Positions 12,614 through 23,971 of a DNA stretch of 64,000 bases are shown here, in pieces. Source of the DNA: Stenocarpella maydis. Lineage: Eukaryota; Ascomycota; Sordariomycetes; Diaporthales; Diaporthaceae. The stretch spans positions 124,930 to 188,929 of the forward strand of contig NQMI01000039.1 of NCBI GenBank assembly GCA_002270565.1, written 5' to 3'. A model generated the notes under the pieces. It worked only from the letters and a program-made list of their open reading frames with translations, ran no database searches and was not told where the DNA came from. Each line of letters opens with the position of its first letter. Positions within the stretch are counted from its first letter, which is position 1. The translations under genes were made by a program, and so were the position numbers.

Positions 12614-15445
12614 ATCGTGCGAGATATTGGTTCTCGTGGCGGTGACAGCAGCCCAAGCACGTGGTGGAATGTGGGAGCGGCGTCATCGAAGCTCGACCTG
12701 CAAAGCAGCTGCCCCAGCTCCCTTGCGGGACAGGGATTGTAGTGTAGTGTACACAGTCAGAAAGAGTGGTGAGCCCACTGCCTCTGCGCCTGTTCCTGCC
12801 CGTTCGGGACTGGCATCCGGGCATCCGTACATACTAATTACACGTGTAGTACCTGCCGTGCAGTCTGGTGCTGGCTAATCGGAGTCCTGCCATTGAGCAT
12901 CATTTTTTTTTGTCGTCCCGGAGCCCAGGCTCATCTCGATCACGCCCATCCGACATGGTGTCGTCGACGACGGGCATCGGGCCACAGGAGAACCCAACAC
13001 ACGCTGTGCCCGGCCCGGCCGTACAACTCAATCGCAAACACTGCCTACTATCGCACACCTGCAGTTGGGACTACGATAGGCGTTCCTAGCTGGTATACCA
13101 CACACGCCTCTGCTGCGGCCCGCGAGCCTGCTATGGACCTGACAATTGTGGCTGACATGCCTGTGAGGCTTAGGAAGGCAGGCAGATATCTTCCCCGGCC
13201 GACAACCCACAAGACCCAGACGTCCGGTCGCCTTGGCCTTGCTAGCCAGCCCGGCTCCTGAGAGCCGGCAACTCATCCTCGCCGAAATTGACCGCTTTGG
13301 AAGTGCGGGATGGCAGTTCCACCCTTCCTGGTCTGCATGGGGGAACCTTGAAATGGCGGGCTCGTGATCGGGCCCTGCGGCAGACACGATACACCCCAGT
13401 AGCGTGGGGGTTCACAGCTCGCCCTGTCAGCCGTCTCCCAGCATGCTCTCCCGCGACAGGGCGCCTTCAGTCCGTCAATGGGGCGGCCCTCTTGGGTTCT
13501 ACCAGGTTCGGCACACAAGCAAAACAAACAACCGTGCCACACCATGTTTTCCCCCGCCAATGCGCCTGGTCTGGGCAATCGTTGAGCACCCAGGACGTGT
13601 TTCCATTCTCTTCCATCCGACCAACGTCGCAGCCCTTGTTCCTCGGTTCATGACTTGGCGAATGTAGAGACCGGCTGACCACGTCCGCGAGCCGGCCCCG
13701 CAATCCGGAACCTAAGCCGACCCGACCCTGTGCCGGCTGTACCGTCAAGACTCAGTCAACCCTTCTACATGCCCAGTGTAGGTGGTATTACGACGTTGGA
13801 AACCACCCCGAGCTCCCCTCCGAGGTTTCTGACGGCCGACCGAGGCAAAACCTCCACGAGGCCGAGCACAATGGCACCAGCTGTTGCCCCTTGTGCCGGG
13901 CTGTCTTAAACCCCCCACCCAACCGCAGCCCTGTTGCGGCCCTCGCGCCACAAGTACTACTATGTATGCACAAGAACACATGGCCGTGGAAGGATGTGCG
14001 CAGTGTTTCCAAACCTTCCAGAAAAGCTCCGGCGACAGAACACCAATTCCAAAGTGGTATCCACTCAGGGCATCGTGATTCTCCCTTGTTCGTTTCGCTG
14101 TCGCCGAGAGTCGTGCCCCTCTCGAGCGTGGGAGTCTCTGCGATGGCCCCCAATTTTCAGCCTGAAAATGAGACAGAGCCTGGACCCCGGACCCCCACGA
14201 GACAGGGTTCCTCTTTCCATCGGGTAACTCTGGCCCCAGGAGAGGGTTTTTTTTCTTCTTCTGTTTCCGTCCGCCGCTCTTCCTTACGTACTCAGCAAAT
14301 CACGCCCCCTGACAACTCGCATACGGAAGTCGGGAGTGATCTGGAACTCTGGTCAACCACTCATTGCTTGGCCGGGGCGGACGCGGGCGGACCAACTCGG
14401 TGGTGACCGCAATGGGGAGACACGCTACGTAGCACCAAGACTAAAAAAGAGAGGATGGGAACGTGGGATTTGGCGCGCATTCCCCACAGTCTGTAAAGCC
14501 ATCATCCCACGCTTCTCCAGACCCAAGATTGCGTCAAGACCTCCATGTCGAGACCCGTCCCGTCTTTGTACCTCGGCGTACCTGCGCCCAACTACCCCAT
14601 CCATCAGGCATGATTGGTTTGAGCGGCTGCACACACGACCAGCTGACAGGAGATGACACATGCGGACAAAAAGAGAGACGGACTCCCGCTCAGCCCGCCC
14701 AGGATGGAGGCCTGCACAAAGACCACCATCCTGGGCACTGCTAATCACCCCAGTGCCATTTGGAACAATCCGGGGGATCTGCTCAGGCACGCATGCACGC
14801 TGACACGGCCCAGACACTGCCAGCGCGAAAGGACTGGGACTGCTAGCGGCCTGCCCTGCCAGGTACATGGCTCAGCCCCGTCGATACTTACGGGCGACAT
14901 TCCCCGGGCCCCGACCCTGGCAAGTGTTGCACCCCAAACTTGCCCAGGAACAGGTTGGGGTTCCTACCTCATCGATGTCCTGCTGACGGCAGCGGCGGGA
15001 TGGGAACGAGAACTGGGACGGCTCGTCTCAACCTGAGGGCCGTCACCATGAGCACTTATATAACTGCCCCAGGCGACCCAGCGGCCCCTTCCTCGGTTGG
15101 CCCCTTGGCCGTTTCTCCTAAAAAACCAGACCATGACTTTTTGATATTTGTTCCAGAAGACTCTACACACCGTTTGCACTGTCCCCAAAAGTTGGAATTG
15201 TTCCTGTGATTCACCTTGGTCGTTCTGCCTGTCGTAGCTTGGTTGCACAACTCCCTCACAGGAGGTGCCAGGGACGTTTCGTTTCCCTACTGCGACACCG
15301 TCGTCTATTCCTGGTGTTTTCCACCTCACCTACTGGTTTCACCTGTCGACGTCTCCAGACCGCCTACGCTCTACAGACCATCTCCCGCCCGGACACGGCC
15401 GTCAGGACGCTAGTCCACCCAGTATTGCTACAGACTCTAGTCACT
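12614..15445. other. Divergent intergenic region (hem14 / gluconokinase promoters)
   Basis: Both flanking genes read outward, so their promoters must lie here, but 2.8 kb is more than they need. Open frames are short and overlap on both strands, as expected of GC-rich non-coding DNA. I found no domain, tRNA or repeat. Confidence 0.5.
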
Positions 15446-16219
15446 ATGCTCTCCTACGACGCCCCTATACCCGTCAACGGGCCATCACCAGCCTCGCCGA
15501 CCAATATGTCTCCAAACCGTCAGGTCATATCATCTTCCAAGCCCGTGAGGCACTCCAAGCAAGCCGACACAGCAAAGGCAAATAACGCCATGGCGGCAAA
15601 CACTCGTGATCAGACCAAGCACCACCACATATGGCTCGTCACGGGTCCTGCCGGCTGTGGGAAGAGCACTGTTGCAAAGCACATCGCGGATTCCCTGGGC
15701 ATGTCCTACATAGAGGGCGACGATGTAAGCCTTTGGTTACACCCGACTCCTAACACGCGTTGTCTCCTAACAGGATCTTAGTTCCACCCACCAGCAAATA
15801 TCGAGAAGATGAGCAATGGCATCCCACTTACCGATGCTGACCGATGGGACTGGCTCACGCGCCTGCGAGATGAGGCCATCACGCAGATCCAGATGGGCAG
15901 CAACGGTGTCGTTGTCACCTGTTCAGCACTAAAGCGGAAATACCGAGACGTCATTCGCGTTGCCCCATATTTCTACCCGGGCGCCCAGCTCCACTTCATC
16001 TACCTGCACGCCCCCGAGGAGGTGCTGCTGCAGAGGGTAGCAGCCCGTCAAGGCCACTACATGGGCGCCACGATGGTCCGCAGCCAGTTCCAGATCCTGG
16101 AGCCGCCGACGAAGGAGGAGAAGGACGTCATCAGCGTTGACGTCAGCCGGTCAATGGAGGAGGTTATGCGCGACGCGCTAGACCAAACCGTGAGGAAGCT
16201 GGCCGAGGATGCGGCATGA
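15446..16219 (+). CDS. Gluconokinase (P-loop sugar-acid kinase)
   Basis: Exons 15446-15724 and 15782-16219 encode about 238 residues. The 57-nt intron (GTAAGC...CTTAG) interrupts the family motif EGDD|FHPPANIEKM, which fixes the acceptor at 15781 rather than at the earlier CAG. The enzyme phosphorylates D-gluconate to 6-phosphogluconate with ATP, feeding the pentose phosphate pathway; it is expected in the cytosol. The Walker A motif GPAGCGKST is at residues 67-75. FHP and SNGIPLTDADRWDWL are the gluconate-site segments, CSALKRKYRDVIR and RQGHYMGATMVRSQF are typical of this family. The first about 55 residues are Ser/Pro-rich and not part of the fold; an in-frame ATG at about residue 21 could be the true start. 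Confidence 0.93.
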
Positions 16220-18044
16220 GTTCTCTCTCTGCTATTAATTAGTCCAGGCCAGCACCGGCCTTCTACGCAACGTCTCGGATGTGATGCTCGAAGCTCACAT
16301 GTGCTTTCAGCGAAACAATAGGCGCACTTTGTCTTTATAGTCTTTTGGAGAGGTTGGGGCAGGATATCGGTAGGCAAAAGCCAAGGAGTATTGGGTCACT
16401 AAGTGGAATCGCATTTACACAACCGCGGCTACAGAGAGTCGTGAAAATTCAAGAGGCAGCACTAGCGTTCATGACAACATCTTGCGGGGAGACACCGCAT
16501 ATTGCATCCTGCTAGCGGAAGGGGAACACGGGAGCCCAGATTGGGCAGGCCGTTTTGTGATACGAGAGTGTATTGGAGACTGGTCTACTGGGTAGAAGAA
16601 CAGCGAGAGAAGAGAGTCAGTCATCGTCAAGCGCAAGGCAGCGTAGCCATAACTCGTTTGCAACCTGCTATATTCAGGGGGAAAGAAAACAAAAAGCCTC
16701 ATTATGTAAACGGTTTGTGACGGAGAACGACGGCATGCCTCGTCCATCCCTCCCTCACAAGCTGCTCAGCCGGCTTTCAGCGAGAGTTCGGACCGGTGCC
16801 CCGGGTGCGCAGGGCCTCCCATCTGAGGTTTAGAGATGTCAACACAGGTGTAATAAGAAATGCCTGTAATACACCGTGTCCGCCCTTCCCCTCTTCTGGG
16901 TTACAGAGCACAGCACCAACAATAGGGCGGACGGCCAATTAACCCCTCTCGGCGAAATTCGAAGGAGTCGGGCTGCGCTTCCGTGCGTCATGCCCACCCG
17001 CGCAAGCTACCAGCATAAAAAAAAAGCCCTCACACTGCCCAGGTACTGCGCCAATACTAGCATTGACTTCAGAAATACCTCACAGCCACACACACGCCGC
17101 CCCCCGGGGGTCCTCCTCCTCCTACCACTTGGGCTTCGCCCACCGTCGTAGTCGCCGCCGCCGAGGCCTACGGCCCACGGCGTTAAAACAGACCACCACT
17201 ACCACCGTCTCCCACCAAAGGGCCAGGCCAACAAAACAAAGGGGGCTTGAAGAGCGTGAGATGCAGTCATACGAGTTTTTGTCGTCCCTTTCTCTCTCTC
17301 TTTCCCCTCGTCATACCAGTCTAGGATATCATTCGACCACGTGTAGCACCGGCGCCGGTACACGGGCCTGCCCCTTCTCTCGATTGCTCACTGCCAAGTC
17401 ACCAGGGGAGGCGGGTGACCCGAGTGACACCAGTAGAGGGCACCTCCTGCACACCCTCACGGTACAGACCGGTGTGTTTATTCATTTGCCCTAGCGACAG
17501 CCACGGGAGAATAGGCTGAAGTGATAGGGGTGGTGGGTAGGGGTAAGAAATAAGCTCTTACATTTAGGACGGGGGACGGCCCGCCTCGTCTTCTTTTCTT
17601 GATGATGTTCTATTATTTGGAGTCTTTGCTCGTATGTCTCTGTCGCGCTTCTCTGAACAGGGGAAATAGATCGGCATTATAATAAATGACTGATGTGCAG
17701 CGGCTCAGGACAGCCTGGATCCCAAACCAGCACAGGATCGACGTGCCCAGGCTCGCTACATTGCTCGGCGGCGTCCATAGGCATGTGAGGGAGGCAGGGG
17801 AGGGTGCTGCGGTGTGCGAGCATAGGCTGCGTCGGGTACTATATCCGGGTATTACGAGACGGAGCAGGTCGGTGCCAGTGGCCGCATGTGTGGGCAGCCC
17901 ACATCGAGGTCACAATTGTGGGGGGGAGTGCAGCGAGTGTTGCGCATCCCGACGGATATTTTGGGACTGCGAGTGTCCCCGAGACGAAACAGCACTTGTT
18001 CTCCCGTTTTCCGGGAAAATTGTCATCTTGTAACTGCGCCATAA
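16220..18044. other. Intergenic region between convergent genes
   Basis: This is the 3' flank of the gluconokinase gene and of the convergent E2 gene. It contains CT-rich and A-rich short tracts but no recognisable coding, RNA or mobile sequence. Confidence 0.5.
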
Positions 18045-19700
18045 CTAACGCAGTTGCATTACCATGACATCCGGCTCCTCCACAAGACTCCTCACCACAC
18101 CAGCAGCCCTCGCCATGGTCGCCCCGTCGACGACCCTGTGGTCCGCGGACCAGCTGAAGTTGCACACCTTCTTGACGCCCCTGACGGACCACGCGCCCCC
18201 CTCGTCGCCGGCGACGTCCGGCACGTCGCGCATGCGCCCGACGCCCAGGATGGCGAGCTGGCCGTCCACAATGACGGGGCTGCAGTAGGTGCCACCGATG
18301 CTGCCAATGTTGCTGACGGTGATGGTGCCGCCGGACATGTCCTGGGGCGAGAGCCTCCCCGCGGACGCGAGCCCCTGCAGCCGCAGCAGTTCGGCCGCGA
18401 TGGTGAGGACGCTGTGCGCGGCAACGTCCTTGATCACCGGTACTAGGAGCCCCTGCGGCGTGTCCATGGCCACGCCGATGTTGTGCTGCGACCTGTAGAC
18501 CAGGGCGGGCTTCTCCCCGGCGGACGAGGGGGCGTCGACGCGCGCGTTGAGGATGGGGTACTGCTGCAGGGCCATTGACACGGCTTTGATGATGAAGGGG
18601 AGGTAGGATAGCTTCGCCACGCCGTGATTGCTGGTCATGGCGGGCGCAGGGGACGAGGGCGAGGAGGAGAGGACCTTGTTCAGCCGGCCGCGCAGGACCG
18701 ACAGGTCCGTAAAGTCGATCTCGTCGGCGTAGAGGAAGTGAGGGATGCTCAGCGACCGGGTCATGGTCTTAAACATCTGCTCCTGGGTCTTGGTCAGGGG
18801 CTGGCGGTCCTCTGTCTGGACGCCAGGCGCTGGGGAAGACGGGGCGGGCGTCGCTGCACCGGGACCGGGGCGGGCAGGCTGCACGGCGCATTTGTCTCGC
18901 GCCTCAACGAACCTGTAGATGTCCTCCTTGAGCACCCGGCCGTCCTTACCCGTCCCTTCCACGTCTAGTATATCCACCTTGAGCTCTTTAGAAAGATGGC
19001 GGATAGCTGGCGTCGCCAGGCCGGCATGCGTCCTCTTGGGCTTGGCCGCAGCAGCATCCACGGCGCTGTTGTTGTACGGGCTGGGAGCCAGTTTTTGTGG
19101 AGACGCCGGGTCCGTTGTGCTCCGCTGCGAGGCCGGTGCCGGCTCGTCCTTGGTTTCAGAGCCAGAAGGCGTCAACTTGTCCAGTGTCTCCTGGCTGACG
19201 TCGCCCAGGATGTCAATGTCCACAAAGGGCTTGCCGACCTTGGCCATGTCGCCCGCATCATAGTACAGTTTCTTGACGACGCCTGCGAAGCGCGACGTGA
19301 TCTCGACGGATGCCTTGTCGCTCTGCACCTCGCACAAGGGCGAGAACTCCTCGACGCGGGCCTCGGGCTCGACGAACCATTGTATGATCTCGCACTCGAC
19401 AATGCCTGATTGAAACGAGGTTGGTTAGATTCCAAGGCCATAACATAACCAGGGCACCGGGGGATTGGTTGTCTTGCCTTCGCCGATGTCAGCCAACAAC
19501 ACTGGCTTCACAACCTGCCGCCTTGGTGTTGAGTGGAAGCAGCTCGCCGGTCCGAACGGACCGGTGTGTCTTGGTTCAGGGTGTGGCCTCGTGGAGAAGG
19601 GAGAAGGGGCCGTTGCGGCTACCGCCATGGATACTCGACTTATACGCTGAGCCAGCTGCCACTGGAGCCGCAGCGCGCGAGGGGCGCGTCGCACGAGCAT
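18045..19700 (-). CDS. Branched-chain 2-oxoacid dehydrogenase E2 (lipoamide acyltransferase)
   Basis: Exons 19700-19478 and 19405-18045 give about 527 residues. The 72-nt intron starts with GC, not GT (GGCGAAG|GCAAGA...TCAATCAG), and this is the only junction that restores ADIGEG|IVECEI. The protein is the mitochondrial E2 core that transfers branched acyl groups from E1 to CoA in Leu/Ile/Val breakdown. An Arg-rich presequence precedes the lipoyl domain, whose CEVQSDKASVEITSRFAG (lipoyl-Lys at about 105) is diagnostic of the branched-chain rather than pyruvate E2. The E3/E1-binding domain (LATPAIRHLSKELKVD...GTGKDGRVLKEDI) and the catalytic acyltransferase domain follow, ending with the active-site SADHRVVDGATMA (His about 497). 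There is one lipoyl domain only. The Pro/Ser-rich linkers are normal. Confidence 0.93.
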
Positions 19701-20378
19701 TGTATCTGTACCAAGAGGACGGGGGAAGTTGCGAAGAAAGAAGACTATATTGCTCGGGTCAATTGGACGGCCATCTCGGGCGAGGCCCCCGATATTATCT
19801 TGTGCCGTGGCTGTCGCGGTCTACGTCGACCGTCAAAGCCGAGTCCAGCCATGCCATGCATAAGTGACGTCCCCTCCGGTGGTAGCCGCTGCTTTCCCCA
19901 GACCGGGGTCGCAGGGTCCAAACTGGAGCAAGCACAGCCCCAGTATGGTGCACCAGAGGGGCAACTCTGCAAAAATGTTACGAACCATGATCATCCCAGC
20001 TGGCACCTGACTACCTAGGTATTATGCTAGCTATGCTTATAATGCTAATACTTTCTCTTTAGTGGTAAATGTAAGTGTGTGTGCGCGGGTGATTGAGGCC
20101 CCACTGGCTGCTTAGTCATCCAGTAAGTCCCACTCGCCCACACCCTCGTGGACTTAGACCTTCTTCCTCGAACTCCTCCACACAAACCTTCCCCCTTACA
20201 TAGAAGGTAGCGCCAACTTAACCTTAATTGACGTATTGAGGACAGCTGCCTTGTCTCTGTATCCTCTCTCGTGACAGAGTGCATGTGCGACTGAAAGATG
20301 CGTCCTGTAGCGGTTAATGAATTCTTTTCCAATTCTTGAGAATCTATATAAGATTTCTCAGCGGGACAGTATTTAGTT
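19701..20378. other. Spacer between E2 gene promoter and tRNA
   Basis: It holds the promoter of the minus-strand E2 gene. It is moderately AT-rich toward 20000-20370, with CTATATAAG about 30 bp before the tRNA. No gene is visible. Confidence 0.5.
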
Positions 20379-20458
20379 GGGGATTTAGCTCAGTGGTAGA
20401 GCGTCCGCTTTGCATTGTTTGTTGCGGAAGGTCGAGGTTTCGATCACCTCATTCTCCA
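20379..20458 (+). tRNA. tRNA-Ala (anticodon TGC) with an 8-nt intron
   Basis: The acceptor stem starts GGGGATT at 20379 and is closed by ATTCTCC at 20451-20457 with discriminator A at 20458. It carries G3:U70, the universal alanine identity pair. The D arm is GCTC-AGTGGTA-GAGC. The anticodon stem TCCGC (20404-20408) pairs with GCGGA (20424-20428). Between them are 15 nt: a 7-nt loop TTTGCA+T with anticodon TGC at 20411-20413, plus an intron of about 8 nt after position 37 (20415-20422). The T arm GAGGT-TTCGATC-ACCTC is perfect. Position 6:67 is a U-U mismatch. A T4 tract at 20465-20468 serves as Pol III terminator. Confidence 0.9.
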
Positions 20459-21269
20459 GTTCCCTTTTGTCGATGGGGTTGATTTTTGCGCTCCGGTTCG
20501 TCAAGGACTCGTCAATGTGCCCAAAGCTGGGCCCGGACGGGGCTGCGAGTCGGTGGGATCAAGCACAAGCCTACTTGGGGTGTGGCATATGTATCCTTTG
20601 TTCACACCAGTGTAATATTTGATATCCTAGGGGAAACTTGAGGTGAGAATTTAATGCAGAAGGGGCCATACAGCAACAGGTGATTGCCTGGCAGAGCCCC
20701 AAAAAAGCCCTCAATTAAGTTTAGACCACCAAAACAGTGCTCTGAAAATACAATGGACGTGGCCTTTTTTGGAGGCATACCATACACACAGACTGGTGAG
20801 CACCGTTTGACCGGTTCGCCATTGTTTACGTGCCAGCTTGAAGATGTCACTCCAGGCTATCAAGTACCGAAGTACTAAAGTACCAAAGGTGGCGGGCTAG
20901 TCGAGCCTTGTGAGCCAATTAGACTCGGCTGACTAAGTGCCCGCCGACCCGGACCCGAATGCAGCGACGACCATCAAGGTTCTCAATGTCCTGTCAATTC
21001 TGCCTCATCGTCAGTCCCCTCCACTGCCCATCCTTGTGCCGTTGCCCCGCAGGATTTCACTCCTCTTCGCCTTGGCCATTCGTTCCCATGCTTTGCCAGT
21101 CCGCCCTCTTTACATCCCGAGGCACTGCTCGTCGTCTACTAGCACATACTCTCCCCAAACGTCCTGGTCGCGACATGACTTGAAGCCGTTTGGATCCTTG
21201 GAAAGTCGCCAGCCGGGGACCATCACCGGTCCTCCCTCTTCCTAGCGACCAGCCCGACACCAGCCAATA
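20459..21269. other. Promoter region of the Zap1-like gene
   Basis: About 0.8 kb separates the tRNA from the downstream ATG. It becomes pyrimidine-rich and C-rich after 20940, as in fungal 5' UTRs. A single CAAGGT hexamer at 20975-20980 resembles the zinc-response core described for Aspergillus ZafA, but one hexamer is expected by chance at this length. Confidence 0.4.
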
Positions 21270-23971
21270 ATGCCTGATCGCATATCCAGACCGCAACAGG
21301 CTGCCTTCGACATCCCCCCTCCAGACGGTCGTAGCAAGAGGCCCCCTATGGATGACCTGGTGCTTGGTCTGGGCTTTGGGAACGCCTCAGTTCATGAGTT
21401 CTCGGCCCACGACGACACTTGTCTGATTGGGGCAGGCTGTCAAGGCCTTGGTCTCGTCTCTCGCCAAAACCACCGCGACAATGGATCCACATACAGCGCC
21501 ATCCCTTACCCAGCCTTTGCTGCTTTGGCTAGCCATGATGTCGCGTCTCTCTCCCCCGTGTCCCCAAATGCCGCTGACACCTCCCCTGAGGCCCATACTG
21601 GGAAGCTGCAACCCAGGATTCAGTCGCCAGGCCATGAAGATCCTGACTTTACAGCTCCTGAGATGGTATCCGTGATTTCGCGCCAAGAGGCACCTGCTCA
21701 GCCACCTCAAGCTGACGAGGTCCTTGACAGCTATGCTGCGTCTGAGGCAGGAAGCAACGCTTCTTGTGATAGCCAATGCTCCGGAAGCAAAGGTCCATGC
21801 AGCGCTGGGACATGTGACTTCATCACTGCCTGTAGAGACGAGAATTGCACAAGGCCTGCTGTTGAACCTGATGTCGCCCATAGCGCCTTCATCTTGCAGA
21901 CCATGACGAGTGCGAAGGAGGCCAGTGCGAGCCTTGTGTCTTTCGAGGACCGTAAGTCGCCTCTACTCTCCCACATTCCCAGACAACATTCATGCGACTG
22001 GAAGTTCCCCATGAGAAAAACCAAGTGTTCACACATCGTTATTCACAAGTCTCTTCTCCCACCTGGCTTAGCCGTCTGGGTTATGGCTTACTTTTTCCTA
22101 GAAAGCAATCTGTACGGACAGAGTCTGGACGACCATAACTATGCCTTCAATTTCACTGTAGAGGCGGGCCCCGGCTGTCCTGACCCACGGTCGCACGCTA
22201 CTTTTGCCCACCTATATCAAATACAGGCGCAGGCTCACGACTCCCAACAACTTGCCCATCAAGGCGATCTAACCCAAGTTGACCCTTTCAACATCTTCGC
22301 TCTGGGACCTAACCCCCATTGCCATGCGCCTGCTCTACCAGGAGCCTCCGGGCAGAATGACATGGTGAATTTGCACGGCCATGCAAACAGCAGCGGACAC
22401 TTCCCGGGGGAGTGCGGTGTGCCCTTTCAAGACCCATTGCAGGCTTCGCTGCATATCCAACAGCATGCTCAGCACGGCCAGCTGGTCCCGCTTATGGACC
22501 AGGGATTTCAGTATGTGCAGAATATGCAGTTGCAGCACTCAAGCCAACCAGCCCTGAATTTCTCAGGTATGGAGACGGCATCTGCATACGGCCACTCTAC
22601 CAATGACTTCACACAGCAACCCATCACGCCTTGTCACAAAAGGGGCGGTTTCGGGTTTGGCAGTGAACAGTTGCCATCATCGACAAATCAAAACCTCAGC
22701 CATTTGGCGTCTCCCAGCGGAGCAGGTTTCCACGCATCGGCATCTGAGGGTCAGGAGGTTGCAAATTCTCCGGCCGACTCATGTGCTTCGTGTGACAGCC
22801 ATATGCAGGATACCGCACAATCAGTCTGTCTATGGGAGCAAGGTGCATCTAAGTGCGGAATGGTCTTCGAAAATGCCGAACAGCTCGAGGTTCACGTCCA
22901 GGCTGAGCATGTTGACAACATACCAAAGGCTGATGGCGGGTACGTCTGTGCATGGGCTGGTTGCGGGCGCCGGGGCAAGCCATTTGCACAGAAGAGTAAG
23001 GTCAAGCGCCACATGTTGACGCATACCCAGTGTAAGTGTATTTCCTCGCTCGCTGCCCAAACCGATATTAACTATGTACTCAGACAAGCCCTTCCAGTGT
23101 GATCATTGCGCACAATCCTTCTCTGCGAAACAGGCCCTGACGCAGCATGTCTTAATCCACAAAAATGTCAAGCCACTGAAATGCGACATCTGCGGGAAGG
23201 CCTTTAGGCAGCAGAGCGCTCTAAGTAAGCGGACACCACATTTGCCATGCTACCAGTTTCAGGATGAGAGAATAGCCTGCTGACCCTGTGACACTACCAG
23301 CCATGCATATACGTACACATACTCATGTGAAGCCGCTGAAGTGTGAAATCTGTGGGGCTCTGTTTGGCGAGTCCTCAAACCTGTCCAAGCACCGGAGGAC
23401 ACATGATGCCGTTGGTCGCCACGCGTGCCCTGAACCATTATGCGATAAGAGATTCAACAGGTTGGATCAGTGCCGCCGGCATTTGGAAACAGTCCATAAG
23501 CGTCTCCCCGAAGGTGAGAAACAGGAACTCGGAGTCTGGCACTCAGACACATGTTTGCTAACACAGATTGATATCCTAGAAATAAGACAGCTTGTCACGC
23601 CAATGACCTTCCGTCGCGAATCCAGTGCGCGGAATAGCCGTTCGAGCAGTAGCAGCGTGGAAGGGAACAACAAGGCCTCACGTCTGCCATCACAGCAGGC
23701 TTCCCAAACTGTGCAAGTTACCAATGAGGATTTCGTTCCACAACTGACGGATGTCAAGCATTTCTCCGGCCGAGAGAACAGAGACATGGCGAATCCATTG
23801 ACCTCGCCCCCTATCTTGCAATACGGACAGATGTCTGCACAATATCCCACTCTGCTGTATAACACTATGCAATTGCAGCAACAAACCTTTGCAGTCGGCG
23901 GTGCGATTCCTAATGGAACGGTTTACAATTTCAGCCAACCACTTCAAAATTATGCCGAGTCAGCCTGGTAG
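21270..23971 (+). CDS. Zap1/ZafA-type zinc-responsive C2H2 transcription factor
   Basis: Proposed exons 21270-21951, 22102-23031, 23084-23224, 23301-23513 and 23580-23971 give about 785 residues. The first about 460 residues are Gln/His/Ser-rich with clustered Cys pairs. Fingers start at about 470 (CLWEQGASKC...H..H) and 508 (CAWAGCGRRGKPFAQKSK), then KPFQCDHC, KPLKCDICGKAFRQQSAL, KPLKCEICG..FGESSNLSK and a last CPEPLCDKRFNRLDQ finger ending at about 650. The tandem of a divergent finger pair followed by KPLKCEICG-ESSNLSKH is the layout of yeast Zap1 and Aspergillus ZafA, which activate zinc-uptake genes in zinc deficiency. The second-to-last introns restore exact finger linkers. The first intron (150 nt) has no stop and is a multiple of three. 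Family assignment is good; zinc sensing is inferred. Confidence 0.8.

Noticed and set aside
15765..15774. Acceptor CTAACAG for the gluconokinase intron
   Set aside because: It would add Asp-Leu-stop. The next AG (ending 15781) restores GDD|FHP.
20975..20980. CAAGGT as a zinc-response element upstream of the Zap1-like gene
   Set aside because: A single hexamer in 0.8 kb is at chance level; no second copy or palindromic form is present nearby.
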